NCBI RefSeq assembly: GCF_002742335.1
Contig: NZ_MDGR01000007.1
Location: 372,001-436,000, forward strand
DNA length: 64,000 nucleotides
Direction of reading: 5' to 3'
Source of the DNA: Reichenbachiella sp. 5M10
GTDB taxonomy: Bacteria > Bacteroidota > Bacteroidia > Cytophagales > Cyclobacteriaceae
Shown here in pieces: positions 52,238 to 60,504 of this stretch; the stretch's first letter is position 1, and every line of letters begins with the position of its first letter. Both the position numbers and the translations under genes were made by a program. A model generated the notes under the pieces. It was not told the DNA's origin. It ran no database searches and was given only the letters and a program-made list of their open reading frames with translations.

Positions 52238-53050
52238 ATGGCTAACAATCTTTTAGAAGGAAAAAGAGGAATCATATCTGGCGCATTGGACGAAAACTCA
52301 ATCGCTTGGAAAGTAGCTCTCAAAGCCAAGGAGCAAGGCGCTTCTTTCGTCTTGACCAACGCACCGATCGCGTTGAGAATGGGCGCAATCAACCAGCTCG
52401 CTGAGCAGTGTGGTGCAGAAATCATCCCTGCGGATGCCACGTCTGTAGAGGATGTCGAAAACCTGTTTTCTAAATCTACTGAAGTTTTGGGAGGCAAATT
52501 GGATTTTGTATTGCACTCAATCGGGATGAGTCCCAACGTGCGAAAAGGCAAAGACTACGGTGATCTCAACTACGATTGGATGCTTAAGTCTATGGACATC
52601 TCTGCGATTTCGTTTCACAAAATGATGGCTGTCGCTGAGAAGCAAGACGCGATGAACGAGTGGGGCTCAATCCTTGCGCTATCGTATATCGCAGCACAAC
52701 GTACCTTCCCAGACTATTCGGACATGGCACAGGCCAAGGCTATGTTAGAGTCTATTGCTCGGAGCTATGGAGAGCGATTTGCTCGATTGAAGAAAGTCAG
52801 AGTCAATACCATCTCTCAGTCTCCTACGATGACGACTGCTGGATCTGGTGTGGGTGGTTTTGACGTGTTCATGGACTATGCGGACAAGATGTCCCCACTA
52901 GGCAATGCTTCGGCAGATGCATGTGCGGACTATTGCGTGTCGATGTTCTCGGATTTGACCAGAATGGTCACCATGCAAAACTTGATGCATGATGGTGGAT
53001 TCTCTACATCGGGAATTACAGACCGACTAGTCGAGCAATTGAAAAAATAA
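52238..53050 (+). CDS. fabI: enoyl-ACP reductase (FabI)
   Basis: A 270-residue short-chain dehydrogenase-fold reductase with the FabI-type dinucleotide region (GKRGIISGALDENSIAW) and the Y-x6-K catalytic pattern in YSDMAQAKAMLES. PTMTTAGSGVGGFD near residue 200 is the substrate-loop region. It performs the last reduction step in fatty acid elongation with NADH or NADPH. It is single and followed by a hairpin. Confidence 0.92.
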   Translation: MANNLLEGKRGIISGALDENSIAWKVALKAKEQGASFVLTNAPIALRMGAINQLAEQCGAEIIPADATSVEDVENLFSKSTEVLGGKLDFVLHSIGMSPNVRKGKDYGDLNYDWMLKSMDISAISFHKMMAVAEKQDAMNEWGSILALSYIAAQRTFPDYSDMAQAKAMLESIARSYGERFARLKKVRVNTISQSPTMTTAGSGVGGFDVFMDYADKMSPLGNASADACADYCVSMFSDLTRMVTMQNLMHDGGFSTSGITDRLVEQLKK

Positions 53051-53059
53051 GTCAAGCTT

Positions 53060-53087
53060 TAGCCGATAGACGCGAGTCTATCGGCTA
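53060..53087 (+). terminator. hairpin after fabI
   Basis: A perfect 12-bp stem TAGCCGATAGAC/GTCTATCGGCTA with a GCGA loop, but followed by only a short T-poor tract. It may be a terminator or an mRNA-stabilising hairpin before ispE. Confidence 0.6.
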
Positions 53088-53103
53088 TTGAATTTAGCCT
53101 CAG

Positions 53104-53913
53104 ATGATAGCCTTTCCCAACGCCAAAATCAATCTCGGTCTCAATATCCTATCCAAGAGACCCGATGGCTATCACAACCTCACTTCGTGTTTTGTACCCA
53201 TCGATTGGTCGGATGCCTTGGAGGTCATTCTTTCGGATTCCTTTGCGTTTACTTCTTCTGGCTTAGACATTCCGGGGGATGCATCTGGCAACTTGGTCGT
53301 GCAAGCCTACGAATTGTTACGAGCTGATTTTGACTTGTCCCCAGTGCATTTTCATCTCCACAAGGTCATCCCTATGGGAGCGGGACTGGGGGGAGGATCA
53401 TCCGATGGGGCATTTGCACTACGGCTTCTCAACGATCTGTTTGTGCTGGATTTGGATGTCGATAGACTACAGGCTTATGCCAAAAAATTGGGAGCAGATT
53501 GCCCCTTTTTTGTGGAGAACAAGACACAGCTTGTCAGTGGCATTGGTGATGTGATGGAGGAGATTGCTGTCGATCTGAGTGCCTATCAACTTGCGGTACT
53601 TTACCCTCCGGTACACATACATACAGGGCAGGCATTTGGTGGGATCACCCCACGAATTCCCGCAGAGCTCCCGCGTGATATTCTCTCTGGTCCTATAGAG
53701 CAGTGGAGAGAGGTCTTGGTCAATGATTTCGAAACACCCGTATTTGCGATGCATCCTGTGTTGGCAGAGATCAAAGAGGAGTTTTACCGCCAAGGAGCAC
53801 ACTACGCTTCCTTGTCGGGAAGTGGCTCGTCGATTTACGGCTTGTTTGCCAAGGGGCATGAGCTACAGTGGCCACAGGTGGATGGAGCTTTGCATTTTGT
53901 CCACCAATTTTGA
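53104..53913 (+). CDS. ispE: 4-diphosphocytidyl-2-C-methyl-D-erythritol kinase
   Basis: A 269-residue GHMP kinase. It has the IspE opening AFPNAKINLGLNILSKRPDGYHN, the ATP-binding PMGAGLGGGSSDGAFAL, and the C-terminal SLSGSGSSIYGLF. It phosphorylates CDP-methylerythritol in the MEP isoprenoid pathway, which tells that this organism uses the non-mevalonate route. Confidence 0.93.
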   Translation: MIAFPNAKINLGLNILSKRPDGYHNLTSCFVPIDWSDALEVILSDSFAFTSSGLDIPGDASGNLVVQAYELLRADFDLSPVHFHLHKVIPMGAGLGGGSSDGAFALRLLNDLFVLDLDVDRLQAYAKKLGADCPFFVENKTQLVSGIGDVMEEIAVDLSAYQLAVLYPPVHIHTGQAFGGITPRIPAELPRDILSGPIEQWREVLVNDFETPVFAMHPVLAEIKEEFYRQGAHYASLSGSGSSIYGLFAKGHELQWPQVDGALHFVHQF

Positions 53914-54017
53914 GAGGCAATCCTCACTTTGTAGGAAAAAGTAGGAGACTGCTGAGTGCTCTTTCTGATTTTGTCATATCTTGCTTTCTGAATCATTCAT
54001 CTACATAACTTAATTTC

Positions 54018-55430
54018 ATGAGACGCACCATTTTAAGCCTTTGCATTCTTTTTTCGTTGGGAGCTGTCGCACAAGAGAGTCATTCTCTTGGGGACAAGAT
54101 CGGGAAGATGACTTTCGAACAGGTCAAAAGTACCATGGGGATCTACGAAGACGAAGAGTTGTTGACTTTCGTCAAGAGTGTAGGCAAGAAGCTAGAGGCT
54201 GCTATGCCCAAAAACGATTATGATTTCAAATATTATCTCGTTGATGTAGAAGAACCCAATGCATTCGCTACAGCGGGTGGATATGTCTTCGTGACGCGTG
54301 GATTGTTGGCCATCATCGATACCGAGGATGAGTTGGCGGGCGTGCTCGGCCATGAGTTCAACCACGTACTGCTCAAACACAGTGAGAAGAAGCTAGGACG
54401 TAGTATGGTGCCTGTTGTCTTGGAACTACCTGGCAACTTGGTGGGGAGTTTGTTGAGCAAGACACTCGGAGAATTGATGAACAATCCGATTAAATTTTCT
54501 TCGGAAGTGGTCGGTGCAGCTTTTGACAGAGGACAAGAAAATCAAGCTGACAAAGGAGGAGTGAAACTGGCAGCAGATGCTGGGTATGACCCGACGGCAC
54601 TGGTTTCTGCTTTGACCAAATTGGATCACTTTGTTATGACACTTGATTCGGTCGATCATGGCATGCACTTGTTTGATGATCACCCGGTCACGGCCAAGCG
54701 TGTCGAAAACCTACACGAGACACTTGGAGAAATGGACTTTGATTCTACACTCGTACAGCGTTCCTTGCTGCCTGAACTTGATGGGCTATTGGTTGGTCAA
54801 AACCCTAAAAACGGTGTGGTACTTGAGGACAACTTGTTCTTGCATCCGGACATGAATTTTTCCTACCAGTTGCCTGCGAAGTGGAGTACAAAAAACACTC
54901 CGGCTTCTTTGACAGCTTCCAATAGCAAGGAGGGTGCTGCTTTGGTGCTGACCTTTGACGGAGAGCACCAGACACCCAAGGAGGCTTACAAGGCTTACAC
55001 AAAGGACCTGAACAAGAAAGGACTCGGGTTGATTGTGGACAAGAAGTTGATAGTCAATGGGATGGAAGGAATCGAATTGACTGTAGAGCACTACGACGGA
55101 CGAGAAGAGAAGACGGTCTTGGTGTGGTTGAAAATGGAAGGTGCCGAAGGGGTGTTGCAGTTTACTGGTTCTGGAAAGGATGAGGCTGCTTTGGACACCA
55201 TGAATACCTCCATCAGAACGTTCAGGACGATCACCGAAGAGGAGAGGGCTCGTGTCTTCAACAAGAGATTGAGATATGAGAAGGCTCCCAACGAAACACT
55301 CGGAGCGTATGCCAAGCGCAAGGGAATGGAAGGAAAAATAGAGGCTTTGGAACTGATCAACAATGTGGATGCAGATCAAAAGATAACATCAGAATATGTG
55401 AAATATCTTGAAAAAGAGCCGTATCAATAG
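54018..55430 (+). CDS. exported M48-family metallopeptidase
   Basis: A 470-residue zinc protease. The signal peptide ends near VAQ. The catalytic helix GHEFNHVLLKH holds H112, E113 and H116. A downstream ENQADKGGVKLAADAGYDP segment supplies the third zinc ligand and is typical of BepA/LoiP-like M48 proteins. A C-terminal beta-rich domain from about residue 270 has no obvious match. These proteins guard outer membrane assembly. It ends at a strong bidirectional terminator. Confidence 0.87.
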   Translation: MRRTILSLCILFSLGAVAQESHSLGDKIGKMTFEQVKSTMGIYEDEELLTFVKSVGKKLEAAMPKNDYDFKYYLVDVEEPNAFATAGGYVFVTRGLLAIIDTEDELAGVLGHEFNHVLLKHSEKKLGRSMVPVVLELPGNLVGSLLSKTLGELMNNPIKFSSEVVGAAFDRGQENQADKGGVKLAADAGYDPTALVSALTKLDHFVMTLDSVDHGMHLFDDHPVTAKRVENLHETLGEMDFDSTLVQRSLLPELDGLLVGQNPKNGVVLEDNLFLHPDMNFSYQLPAKWSTKNTPASLTASNSKEGAALVLTFDGEHQTPKEAYKAYTKDLNKKGLGLIVDKKLIVNGMEGIELTVEHYDGREEKTVLVWLKMEGAEGVLQFTGSGKDEAALDTMNTSIRTFRTITEEERARVFNKRLRYEKAPNETLGAYAKRKGMEGKIEALELINNVDADQKITSEYVKYLEKEPYQ

Positions 55431-55446
55431 CTATTTGCAATAGCAA

Positions 55447-55491
55447 GACACAAAAAAGGGCTATCAATTGTTGATAGCCCTTTTTTGTGTC
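55447..55491. terminator. bidirectional terminator between convergent genes
   Basis: A perfect 21-bp inverted repeat with a TTG loop whose arms contain AAAAAAGGGCTATCAA and the matching TTGATAGCCCTTTTTT. It carries T runs in both directions and separates the M48 gene from the minus-strand lipoprotein gene. Confidence 0.9.
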
Positions 55492-55504
55492 TGTATCTCT
55501 TGTA

Positions 55505-56107
55505 CTAGTTGATGTACGAGCCAAAGGATAGCGCGGTATATTCGTCAAAGGATTCGATTTTGATCCCTGTGTAGTACTGGTTGTCTTCTGTGTTGTCATC
55601 AGGGATGTCTATGAAGTAGACACCAGACTCTTCGTACAAAGCTGGGTCGTTTATCCCTGACAATACCTGGGTGTATTGGACATAATTGAGCAGTTGGGCG
55701 AGCTCCATAGACCGTATGACCCAGGTATTGGGCTGAGTCATGGAAGTTGTGTCTTGGTAGAGTCTGAGCTGGACAGATATGCCAAAGTGGTCACAGCCTC
55801 CTTTGGTGATCAGGAGAGTGTCTCCTTCGTAGGGGATCAATAGTCGTTGGTCGAGGCTATCCCATCGGTAGTTGGTGAGGCCTGATTGCTCGGCCCACTC
55901 GGTCGTCAGTCCGTAGTAGTCATCGTCGAAGATACAGTTGCTTTCTACTGGGGTGTCATCGGCTGTATGTTGAGCCAAATCGTCGACTTCATCGATCATG
56001 TCGAGGCTTTCGGATGCAGTATCGGTTTCCGGGGCTTGTTTGTTGGGTTGACAGGCAGATAGAATGAGAAATCCCGAAAGGATGGCGAGGGTCGATTGTT
56101 TTTTCAT
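55505..56107 (-). CDS. lipoprotein of unknown function
   Basis: A 200-residue lipoprotein with lipobox cysteine near residue 19 (LILSACQPNK), a low-complexity acidic linker, and a globular part from about residue 60 with two later cysteines (SNCIFDDDYYG and GGCDHFGISV) that could pair. I do not recognise the family. It is a single gene 14 bp beyond the shared terminator. An inverted repeat GGGTTGTT...AACAACCC lies upstream at about 56109-56178. No function can be assigned. Confidence 0.7.
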   Translation of the reverse strand: MKKQSTLAILSGFLILSACQPNKQAPETDTASESLDMIDEVDDLAQHTADDTPVESNCIFDDDYYGLTTEWAEQSGLTNYRWDSLDQRLLIPYEGDTLLITKGGCDHFGISVQLRLYQDTTSMTQPNTWVIRSMELAQLLNYVQYTQVLSGINDPALYEESGVYFIDIPDDNTEDNQYYTGIKIESFDEYTALSFGSYIN

Positions 56108-56326
56108 AGGGTTGTTTAGGATTTTATGATGGAAGGGCTTGCTCGTAGCTCTTATCGAAAAGCGATACGAACAACCCAGAGAGTAAATTTATATTGAAAC
56201 CACCCGAAAAGTCAACTTAAATTTTGCGTCTCAGGATCGCTGCGTTATACCTAAGGGTAGTGCGGTGTAGAGAGTATGCATTGACTAAAGAAACAGCACC
56301 ATTTGATCCGTGCGAGACATCTCTTT

Positions 56327-57118
56327 TTACTTGATTTGGATATGAATATGATCGTCGTGTCGGACTGCTCGACACCCTTGAAACCTTATTCTTGAGTCGG
56401 ACAGGTCCATTCTACTTGTAAGGTGTTTTTCAACAAAGAGCTTTTGAAGTTGGCTAGACTTTAGCAGTGCTTCGATGAGGGTTTTGGTATACTGTGTAGA
56501 GAATCGAATGTCGGAGTTGACGGTTCCCAATGTCAGATATTTGGGAAAATCATATTGATAGTAGCCCATTCGTTTGCACTCTAGGGTTTGATTGTATTCG
56601 GAAGCAGTGGGTTCTACGAAAACACCGTACCCTGTGCGGCTTGGCTTGCGGTTCGTTTGTTGTCCGTCCGAAGACTGGTACATCAAGCTGATGTCAATTT
56701 TCTTCCCATCGCTGTGACTTAGGTGTGGCAAAAGAGGAAACTTGTTTATAAACGGAAAGTTGGCGTCTAAGTATTTGAGCTCAAAATCAGAGGGTAGTTG
56801 TTCTGCAGTATTGAAAAGTAAGGTGTTGAGTGCTGGCTTTACATAGTTTCTGTTGAGCAAAATGGTAGCAAACGATGTGGGCTTTATTTTGTCTGAGTTT
56901 TTCACTCGTTCTCGTCCACATAGAGGAGCTACGATCGGAGTAATGACAAAAGTAAATATGGCATATGCAGCTAAGGGAAGTACCAATCGGTTGAAACGAA
57001 ATTTGATGTGTTTGCATGCAAATACTCCTACGAGCAGAGCAATGCCTCCGATTTGCGTGAAAACAGTCAGGATCACAAAGGATAGCCCGTATAGAAAGTA
57101 CCTGAGAGTTGTATGCAT
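56327..57118 (-). CDS. membrane-anchored LAS-type metallopeptidase-like protein
   Basis: A 263-residue protein from the ATG at 57118; the TTG at 57142 is the longer alternative. Two membrane segments lie at about 7-30 and 44-66. The exported domain then has PHLSHSDGKKIDI (H135 and D142, spacing of seven as in the MepA/VanX zinc motif) and ends with RHDDHIHIQ (H254-H259), which gives the third ligand position. This is the LAS metallopeptidase pattern of enzymes that cut peptidoglycan peptides. The rest is diverged, so activity is a guess. Alternatively it is an inactive relative. Confidence 0.55.
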   Translation of the reverse strand: MHTTLRYFLYGLSFVILTVFTQIGGIALLVGVFACKHIKFRFNRLVLPLAAYAIFTFVITPIVAPLCGRERVKNSDKIKPTSFATILLNRNYVKPALNTLLFNTAEQLPSDFELKYLDANFPFINKFPLLPHLSHSDGKKIDISLMYQSSDGQQTNRKPSRTGYGVFVEPTASEYNQTLECKRMGYYQYDFPKYLTLGTVNSDIRFSTQYTKTLIEALLKSSQLQKLFVEKHLTSRMDLSDSRIRFQGCRAVRHDDHIHIQIK

Positions 57119-57484
57119 ATTAGAGGAGTGACAGATGTACAAAGCGTAGCAGGTCCATCATGTTTCATCCAAATCTAATCCATTTGACTACCATGTCAAA
57201 CTCCCACTAGTTCGAGTTTTTATTCTATGATGATCTCACAAAATATGCGATGTAGGGGGAAGAAAGTTTCCGTTAGGTAAAGTTTGTAATAGATTGATTT
57301 ATGGGTGGTTTGAATTGGGTATGGTTAGCCCTAGCCGTTGGGTTTTTGTAAAGTAGCTTCCTGAGTCAACCTGGTTTTGTCCCGACCAAAACCACTCTGA
57401 ATCAGAAAGTAATGCACAAAAAAGTCCCCGCATCTAAACATGGCTGTCTTGGTGGGGGACTTTTGATTTTGTATCTGCGGAGGG
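57119..57484. other. intergenic region with hairpins and no gene
   Basis: 366 bp without a credible gene. It contains a terminator hairpin near 57418-57464 and an inverted repeat TGGTTTTG/CAAAACCA at 57372-57394. The sequence upstream of 57118 must hold the promoter of the LAS-like gene. I see nothing else. Confidence 0.6.
57418..57464 (-). terminator. terminator of the dctPQM operon
   Basis: The arms AAAAGTCCCC (57420-57429) and GGGGACTTTT (57455-57464) enclose a 25-nt loop and are followed on the minus strand by T residues. It lies just after the dctM stop codon. Confidence 0.7.
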
Positions 57485-58777
57485 TTAGCCCATCCAGTTG
57501 GGCAAGAACATCGTGATGCTCGGAAAGAAGGTGATGAGCATCAGTACGGCGATCATTGCGATGAAAAGCGGGATCAGCGGTTTGATGACTTTCTCTAGTG
57601 GGATGCCTGCTACGCCTATGCCGACGAAGAGTACCGAGCCTACAGGTGGGGTACATAGCCCGATACAGAGGTTCATAACCATGATGATCCCAAAGTGGAC
57701 TGGATCGATCCCGATGGTCTCTACTACGGGTAGGAAGATCGGTGTAAAGATCAATACCGCTGGGGTCATGTCCATGAATATTCCTACGGCGAGCAAGATG
57801 ATGTTGATCAGCAGCAGGATGACGATGGGGTTGTCAGAGACGCTGAGGATCCCATCGGTGACGGCCTGTGGGATGTTTTGGTAGGCCATGATCCATGACA
57901 TACTCATCGAGCAGGCGATCAGTAGGGTCACCACTGCGGTGGTACTCACAGAGCTGATGGCGATCTGACGGATTTTGTCCATGGAGAGTTCTCGGTAGAT
58001 CAGCGAGAGCACGAAGGTATAGAGTACTGCGATCCCAGACGCTTCGGTCGCGGTGAATATCCCTACGACGATACCACCGATCACGACGACCAGCATCATG
58101 AGGCTAGGCAGTGCATCGACGAAGGTACGTAGGACATTGCCTATCGATGATTTTGCACCTCGCGGATAGTTCTTGATTTTGGCATAGACCGCTGCAATGA
58201 TCATCAGGGTCAGTCCCATCAGTATGCCCGGCACATAGCCTGCTAGAAACAGTGCGGCGATCGATACTCCGCCACTGGCGAGTGAGTAGACGATCAGGAT
58301 GTTGGAGGGAGGGATGACGAGTCCAGTCGTCGATGAGACGATGTTGACTGCCGCGCCGTATGATTTTTCATAGCCTTCTTTCTCCATCTGTGGCCCGAGA
58401 GTCCCGCCGATGGCGGATACGGCTGCCATGGCAGACCCAGAGATCGCGCCGAAGAGCATCGCGCCGATGATGTTGACATAGGCTAGTCCTCCAGGGAGTG
58501 ACCCGACGAGCGCTTTCGCGAATGCAATGAGACGCTGAGCAATCCCTCCTTGGTTCATGATCTGTCCGGCAAGGATGAAAAAGGGGATAGCCAAAAGTGA
58601 AAAGCTATCTAGGCCAGTCCCCATGCGCTGTGCGATGGTTGTGAAGGCCGGCATGGTGTCGATGTTGACCAAGATGGTCAGTAGCGATGAGAGTCCTACA
58701 CTGTATGCGACGGGCACACCGAGTAGGAGGAAAAGAATGAAACTGATAACAAGCGTGTATATTTCTAAATGCTCCAT
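57485..58777 (-). CDS. dctM: TRAP transporter large permease DctM
   Basis: A 430-residue membrane protein with about 12 hydrophobic segments and DctM patterns: a GVPVAYSVGLSSL start, FFILAGQIMNQGGIAQRLI, and the conserved MNLCIGLCTPPVGSVLFVG near the end. It is the channel of a tripartite ATP-independent periplasmic transporter, driven by a sodium gradient. It follows dctQ by 3 bp. Genes for glucuronate degradation upstream suggest a hexuronate substrate. Confidence 0.93.
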   Translation of the reverse strand: MEHLEIYTLVISFILFLLLGVPVAYSVGLSSLLTILVNIDTMPAFTTIAQRMGTGLDSFSLLAIPFFILAGQIMNQGGIAQRLIAFAKALVGSLPGGLAYVNIIGAMLFGAISGSAMAAVSAIGGTLGPQMEKEGYEKSYGAAVNIVSSTTGLVIPPSNILIVYSLASGGVSIAALFLAGYVPGILMGLTLMIIAAVYAKIKNYPRGAKSSIGNVLRTFVDALPSLMMLVVVIGGIVVGIFTATEASGIAVLYTFVLSLIYRELSMDKIRQIAISSVSTTAVVTLLIACSMSMSWIMAYQNIPQAVTDGILSVSDNPIVILLLINIILLAVGIFMDMTPAVLIFTPIFLPVVETIGIDPVHFGIIMVMNLCIGLCTPPVGSVLFVGIGVAGIPLEKVIKPLIPLFIAMIAVLMLITFFPSITMFLPNWMG

Positions 58778-58780
58778 GGC

Positions 58781-59242
58781 TTAGTCGATGTTCAAAAGGT
58801 CACAAATCGTATAATAGCAGATCAACAGGCCACTCAGTGGCAAGGCCAGATAGATATAGCCCAGTGATACCTGCATGGCAGAGGAGGTCTGTCCGAGGAT
58901 GAAGGTGATGTACACCAGTCGAGTCCCTCCTAGAATCAATACAAACACTGCAAAGCACAGGATGATGAATCGGATCAGTCGAAAATGTACGACTTGTTGT
59001 TTTTCGTTGAGCTTGCGGGTGATGAGGTCTATCGACACGTGCATGCGTTTGCCTGTGGCATAGGCTGCTCCGAGTAAGCCTACCCATATCAGCAGGTAGC
59101 GGGCGAGTTCGTCAGTGAAAGCACTGGGGTCGTTGAGTAGAAACCGTGAGGCGACTTGCCACAGTACATTGAGCACCATCAAGCCTAGCAATAGGCTGAG
59201 GACTATCTCTAAGTATGAATCAAGTTTTTGTCTTATCGTCAT
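58781..59242 (-). CDS. dctQ: TRAP transporter small permease DctQ
   Basis: A 153-residue protein with four hydrophobic segments and the DctQ signature near residue 30-70 (SRFLLNDPSAFTDELARYLLIWVGLLGAAYATGKRMHVSIDL, read in pieces). It pairs with DctM as the membrane part of the transporter. It lies 10 bp after dctP and 3 bp before dctM in one transcript. Confidence 0.92.
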   Translation of the reverse strand: MTIRQKLDSYLEIVLSLLLGLMVLNVLWQVASRFLLNDPSAFTDELARYLLIWVGLLGAAYATGKRMHVSIDLITRKLNEKQQVVHFRLIRFIILCFAVFVLILGGTRLVYITFILGQTSSAMQVSLGYIYLALPLSGLLICYYTICDLLNID

Positions 59243-59252
59243 GCTCGTATTC

Positions 59253-60233
59253 TTATTTGCCTAGATTTTGAATTTCTTCTATGAGTTGCTTGAGCTCTGG
59301 ATCTGTCTCAAAGGCTTGGTAGAGCCCTTGTACTTTGGCTTCAAAGGGGGATTTTTCGGGATGAAAAATCTCTACACCTGCTGCCTGTACTTTGGTCAGG
59401 GACTCTTGTACAGAGGCAGCCCAGACTTTCTTTTGATAGTTGACAGATCGGTCAGCGGCTTCTTGTAACCAAGAGCGTTCTTGCTCAGAGAGGCTCTCCC
59501 ATAGGTAGGTGCTCACGATGAGTGCATCGGGGATAGTAGAATGCTCGTCTATCGAGTAGTACTTGCATACCTCGTAGTGGCGGGAGGTGAAAAAGCTCGG
59601 CGCGTTGTTTTCTGCGCCATCTACGACACCTTGTTGCAGTGCTGTATAGAGTTCGCCGAAGGATACCGGGGTAGGAGAACCACCGAGAGCATGGACCATG
59701 TCAAAGGCCGACTGGCTATTCATCACGCGAACTTTCATTCCTGCTAGGTCATCCGGAGATAGGATGGGTTTGGTTTTGGAGTAGAAACTACGACTGCCTG
59801 CATCGTAGAAGCATAGTCCTCTGAGCCAGTACTTGCTGCCTTTTTCGAGGAGTTGCTTGCCGATAGGGCCTTGGAGTACACTCCATCTATGGGCTGAGTC
59901 TCTAAATATATATGGGAGAGTGAGGACCTTCATCTCAGGGACGAAATTTTCCAAGGCCCCGACGGATACCTTGGTCATATCGAGACTACCGATCTGTAGG
60001 AGTTCGAGTAGGTCACGTTCCTGTCCGAGTTGGCCGTTGGCGTAGATCTCCATAGTCATTTTGCCATCCGAGATTTCCTTTAGGATGCGGCCCATTTCGA
60101 CCATGCCCAGATGTACTGGGTGTTGGGCATTGAGACTGTGCGCCAATTTTAGGTTGCGTGTGTCGCTTTGTTTGGTGCAGGCCATCAGTAGGCACGCACT
60201 CAGTATTATCCACCAGTGATTCTTGATCTTCAT
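59253..60233 (-). CDS. dctP: TRAP transporter substrate-binding protein DctP
   Basis: A 326-residue binding protein from the ATG at 60233; the GTG at 60239 would add two residues. The leader is a lipoprotein signal (LLMACTKQS), unusual but known for Bacteroidota DctP. Typical parts are LAHSLNAQHPVHLGM, GQLGQERDLLELLQIGSLDM, GMKVRVMNSQSAF and a YTALQQGVVDGAENN segment, which holds an acid-binding arginine region. The hexuronate-cleaving genes upstream and a palindromic operator in front support glucuronate or galacturonate as ligand. Confidence 0.9.
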   Translation of the reverse strand: MKIKNHWWIILSACLLMACTKQSDTRNLKLAHSLNAQHPVHLGMVEMGRILKEISDGKMTMEIYANGQLGQERDLLELLQIGSLDMTKVSVGALENFVPEMKVLTLPYIFRDSAHRWSVLQGPIGKQLLEKGSKYWLRGLCFYDAGSRSFYSKTKPILSPDDLAGMKVRVMNSQSAFDMVHALGGSPTPVSFGELYTALQQGVVDGAENNAPSFFTSRHYEVCKYYSIDEHSTIPDALIVSTYLWESLSEQERSWLQEAADRSVNYQKKVWAASVQESLTKVQAAGVEIFHPEKSPFEAKVQGLYQAFETDPELKQLIEEIQNLGK

Positions 60234-60279
60234 GTTCACTCAGTCTATGTTTCGTTTGACAATCATGCTTCTTCTTTTT

Positions 60280-60296
60280 ATGCTCACAGTGAGCAT
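60280..60296. promoter_or_regulatory. palindrome in the dctP leader
   Basis: ATGCTCAC (60280-60287) and GTGAGCAT (60289-60296) flank a single A, 47 bp before the dctP start. It could be a second operator or a hairpin in the 5' leader of the mRNA. Confidence 0.35.
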
Positions 60297-60392
60297 CGTT
60301 TTTGTCTTGATGACAAGGGTAAAAGGAGGCGAAGGCCTGTTTATTCCTGCTTTTCCTTGCGCCGACTTTAGCTGTATGGTGCAATTTATGCT

Positions 60393-60425
60393 AAATACAA
60401 TCGAAAATACAATCGATTGTATTTT
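60393..60425. promoter_or_regulatory. operator-like palindrome upstream of dctP
   Basis: A perfect 22-bp palindrome of half-site AAAATACAATC spans 60404-60425, and a third half-site AAATACAATCG sits at 60393-60403 in direct repeat. It lies upstream of dctP over a plausible minus-strand promoter (TTG, 21 bp, TAAATTGC). The pattern fits a GntR- or LacI-type hexuronate regulator, whose gene is outside the window. Confidence 0.65.
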
Positions 60426-60504
60426 ATTGTTTTCACTTTTTCACAACTTCTATTCATTGACCGATACACTGAGGTGATCAGTCAATGAATATAGGGTTTT
60501 CTTG

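Noticed and set aside
54786-55379. 197-residue open frame on the minus strand
   Set aside because: It lies inside the M48 peptidase gene and has no recognisable domain.
60223-60477. 84-residue hydrophobic frame on the plus strand
   Set aside because: It covers the dctP promoter and operator region on the opposite strand, has no ribosome-binding-like site and ends inside the non-coding gap. A small membrane protein is possible but unsupported.
60452-60490. terminator for uxaC made of ATTCATTGAC and GTCAATGAAT
   Set aside because: The arms pair over 10 bp, but the loop is about 19 nt and no T run follows on the minus strand, so I do not call a terminator. It could be a regulatory hairpin.
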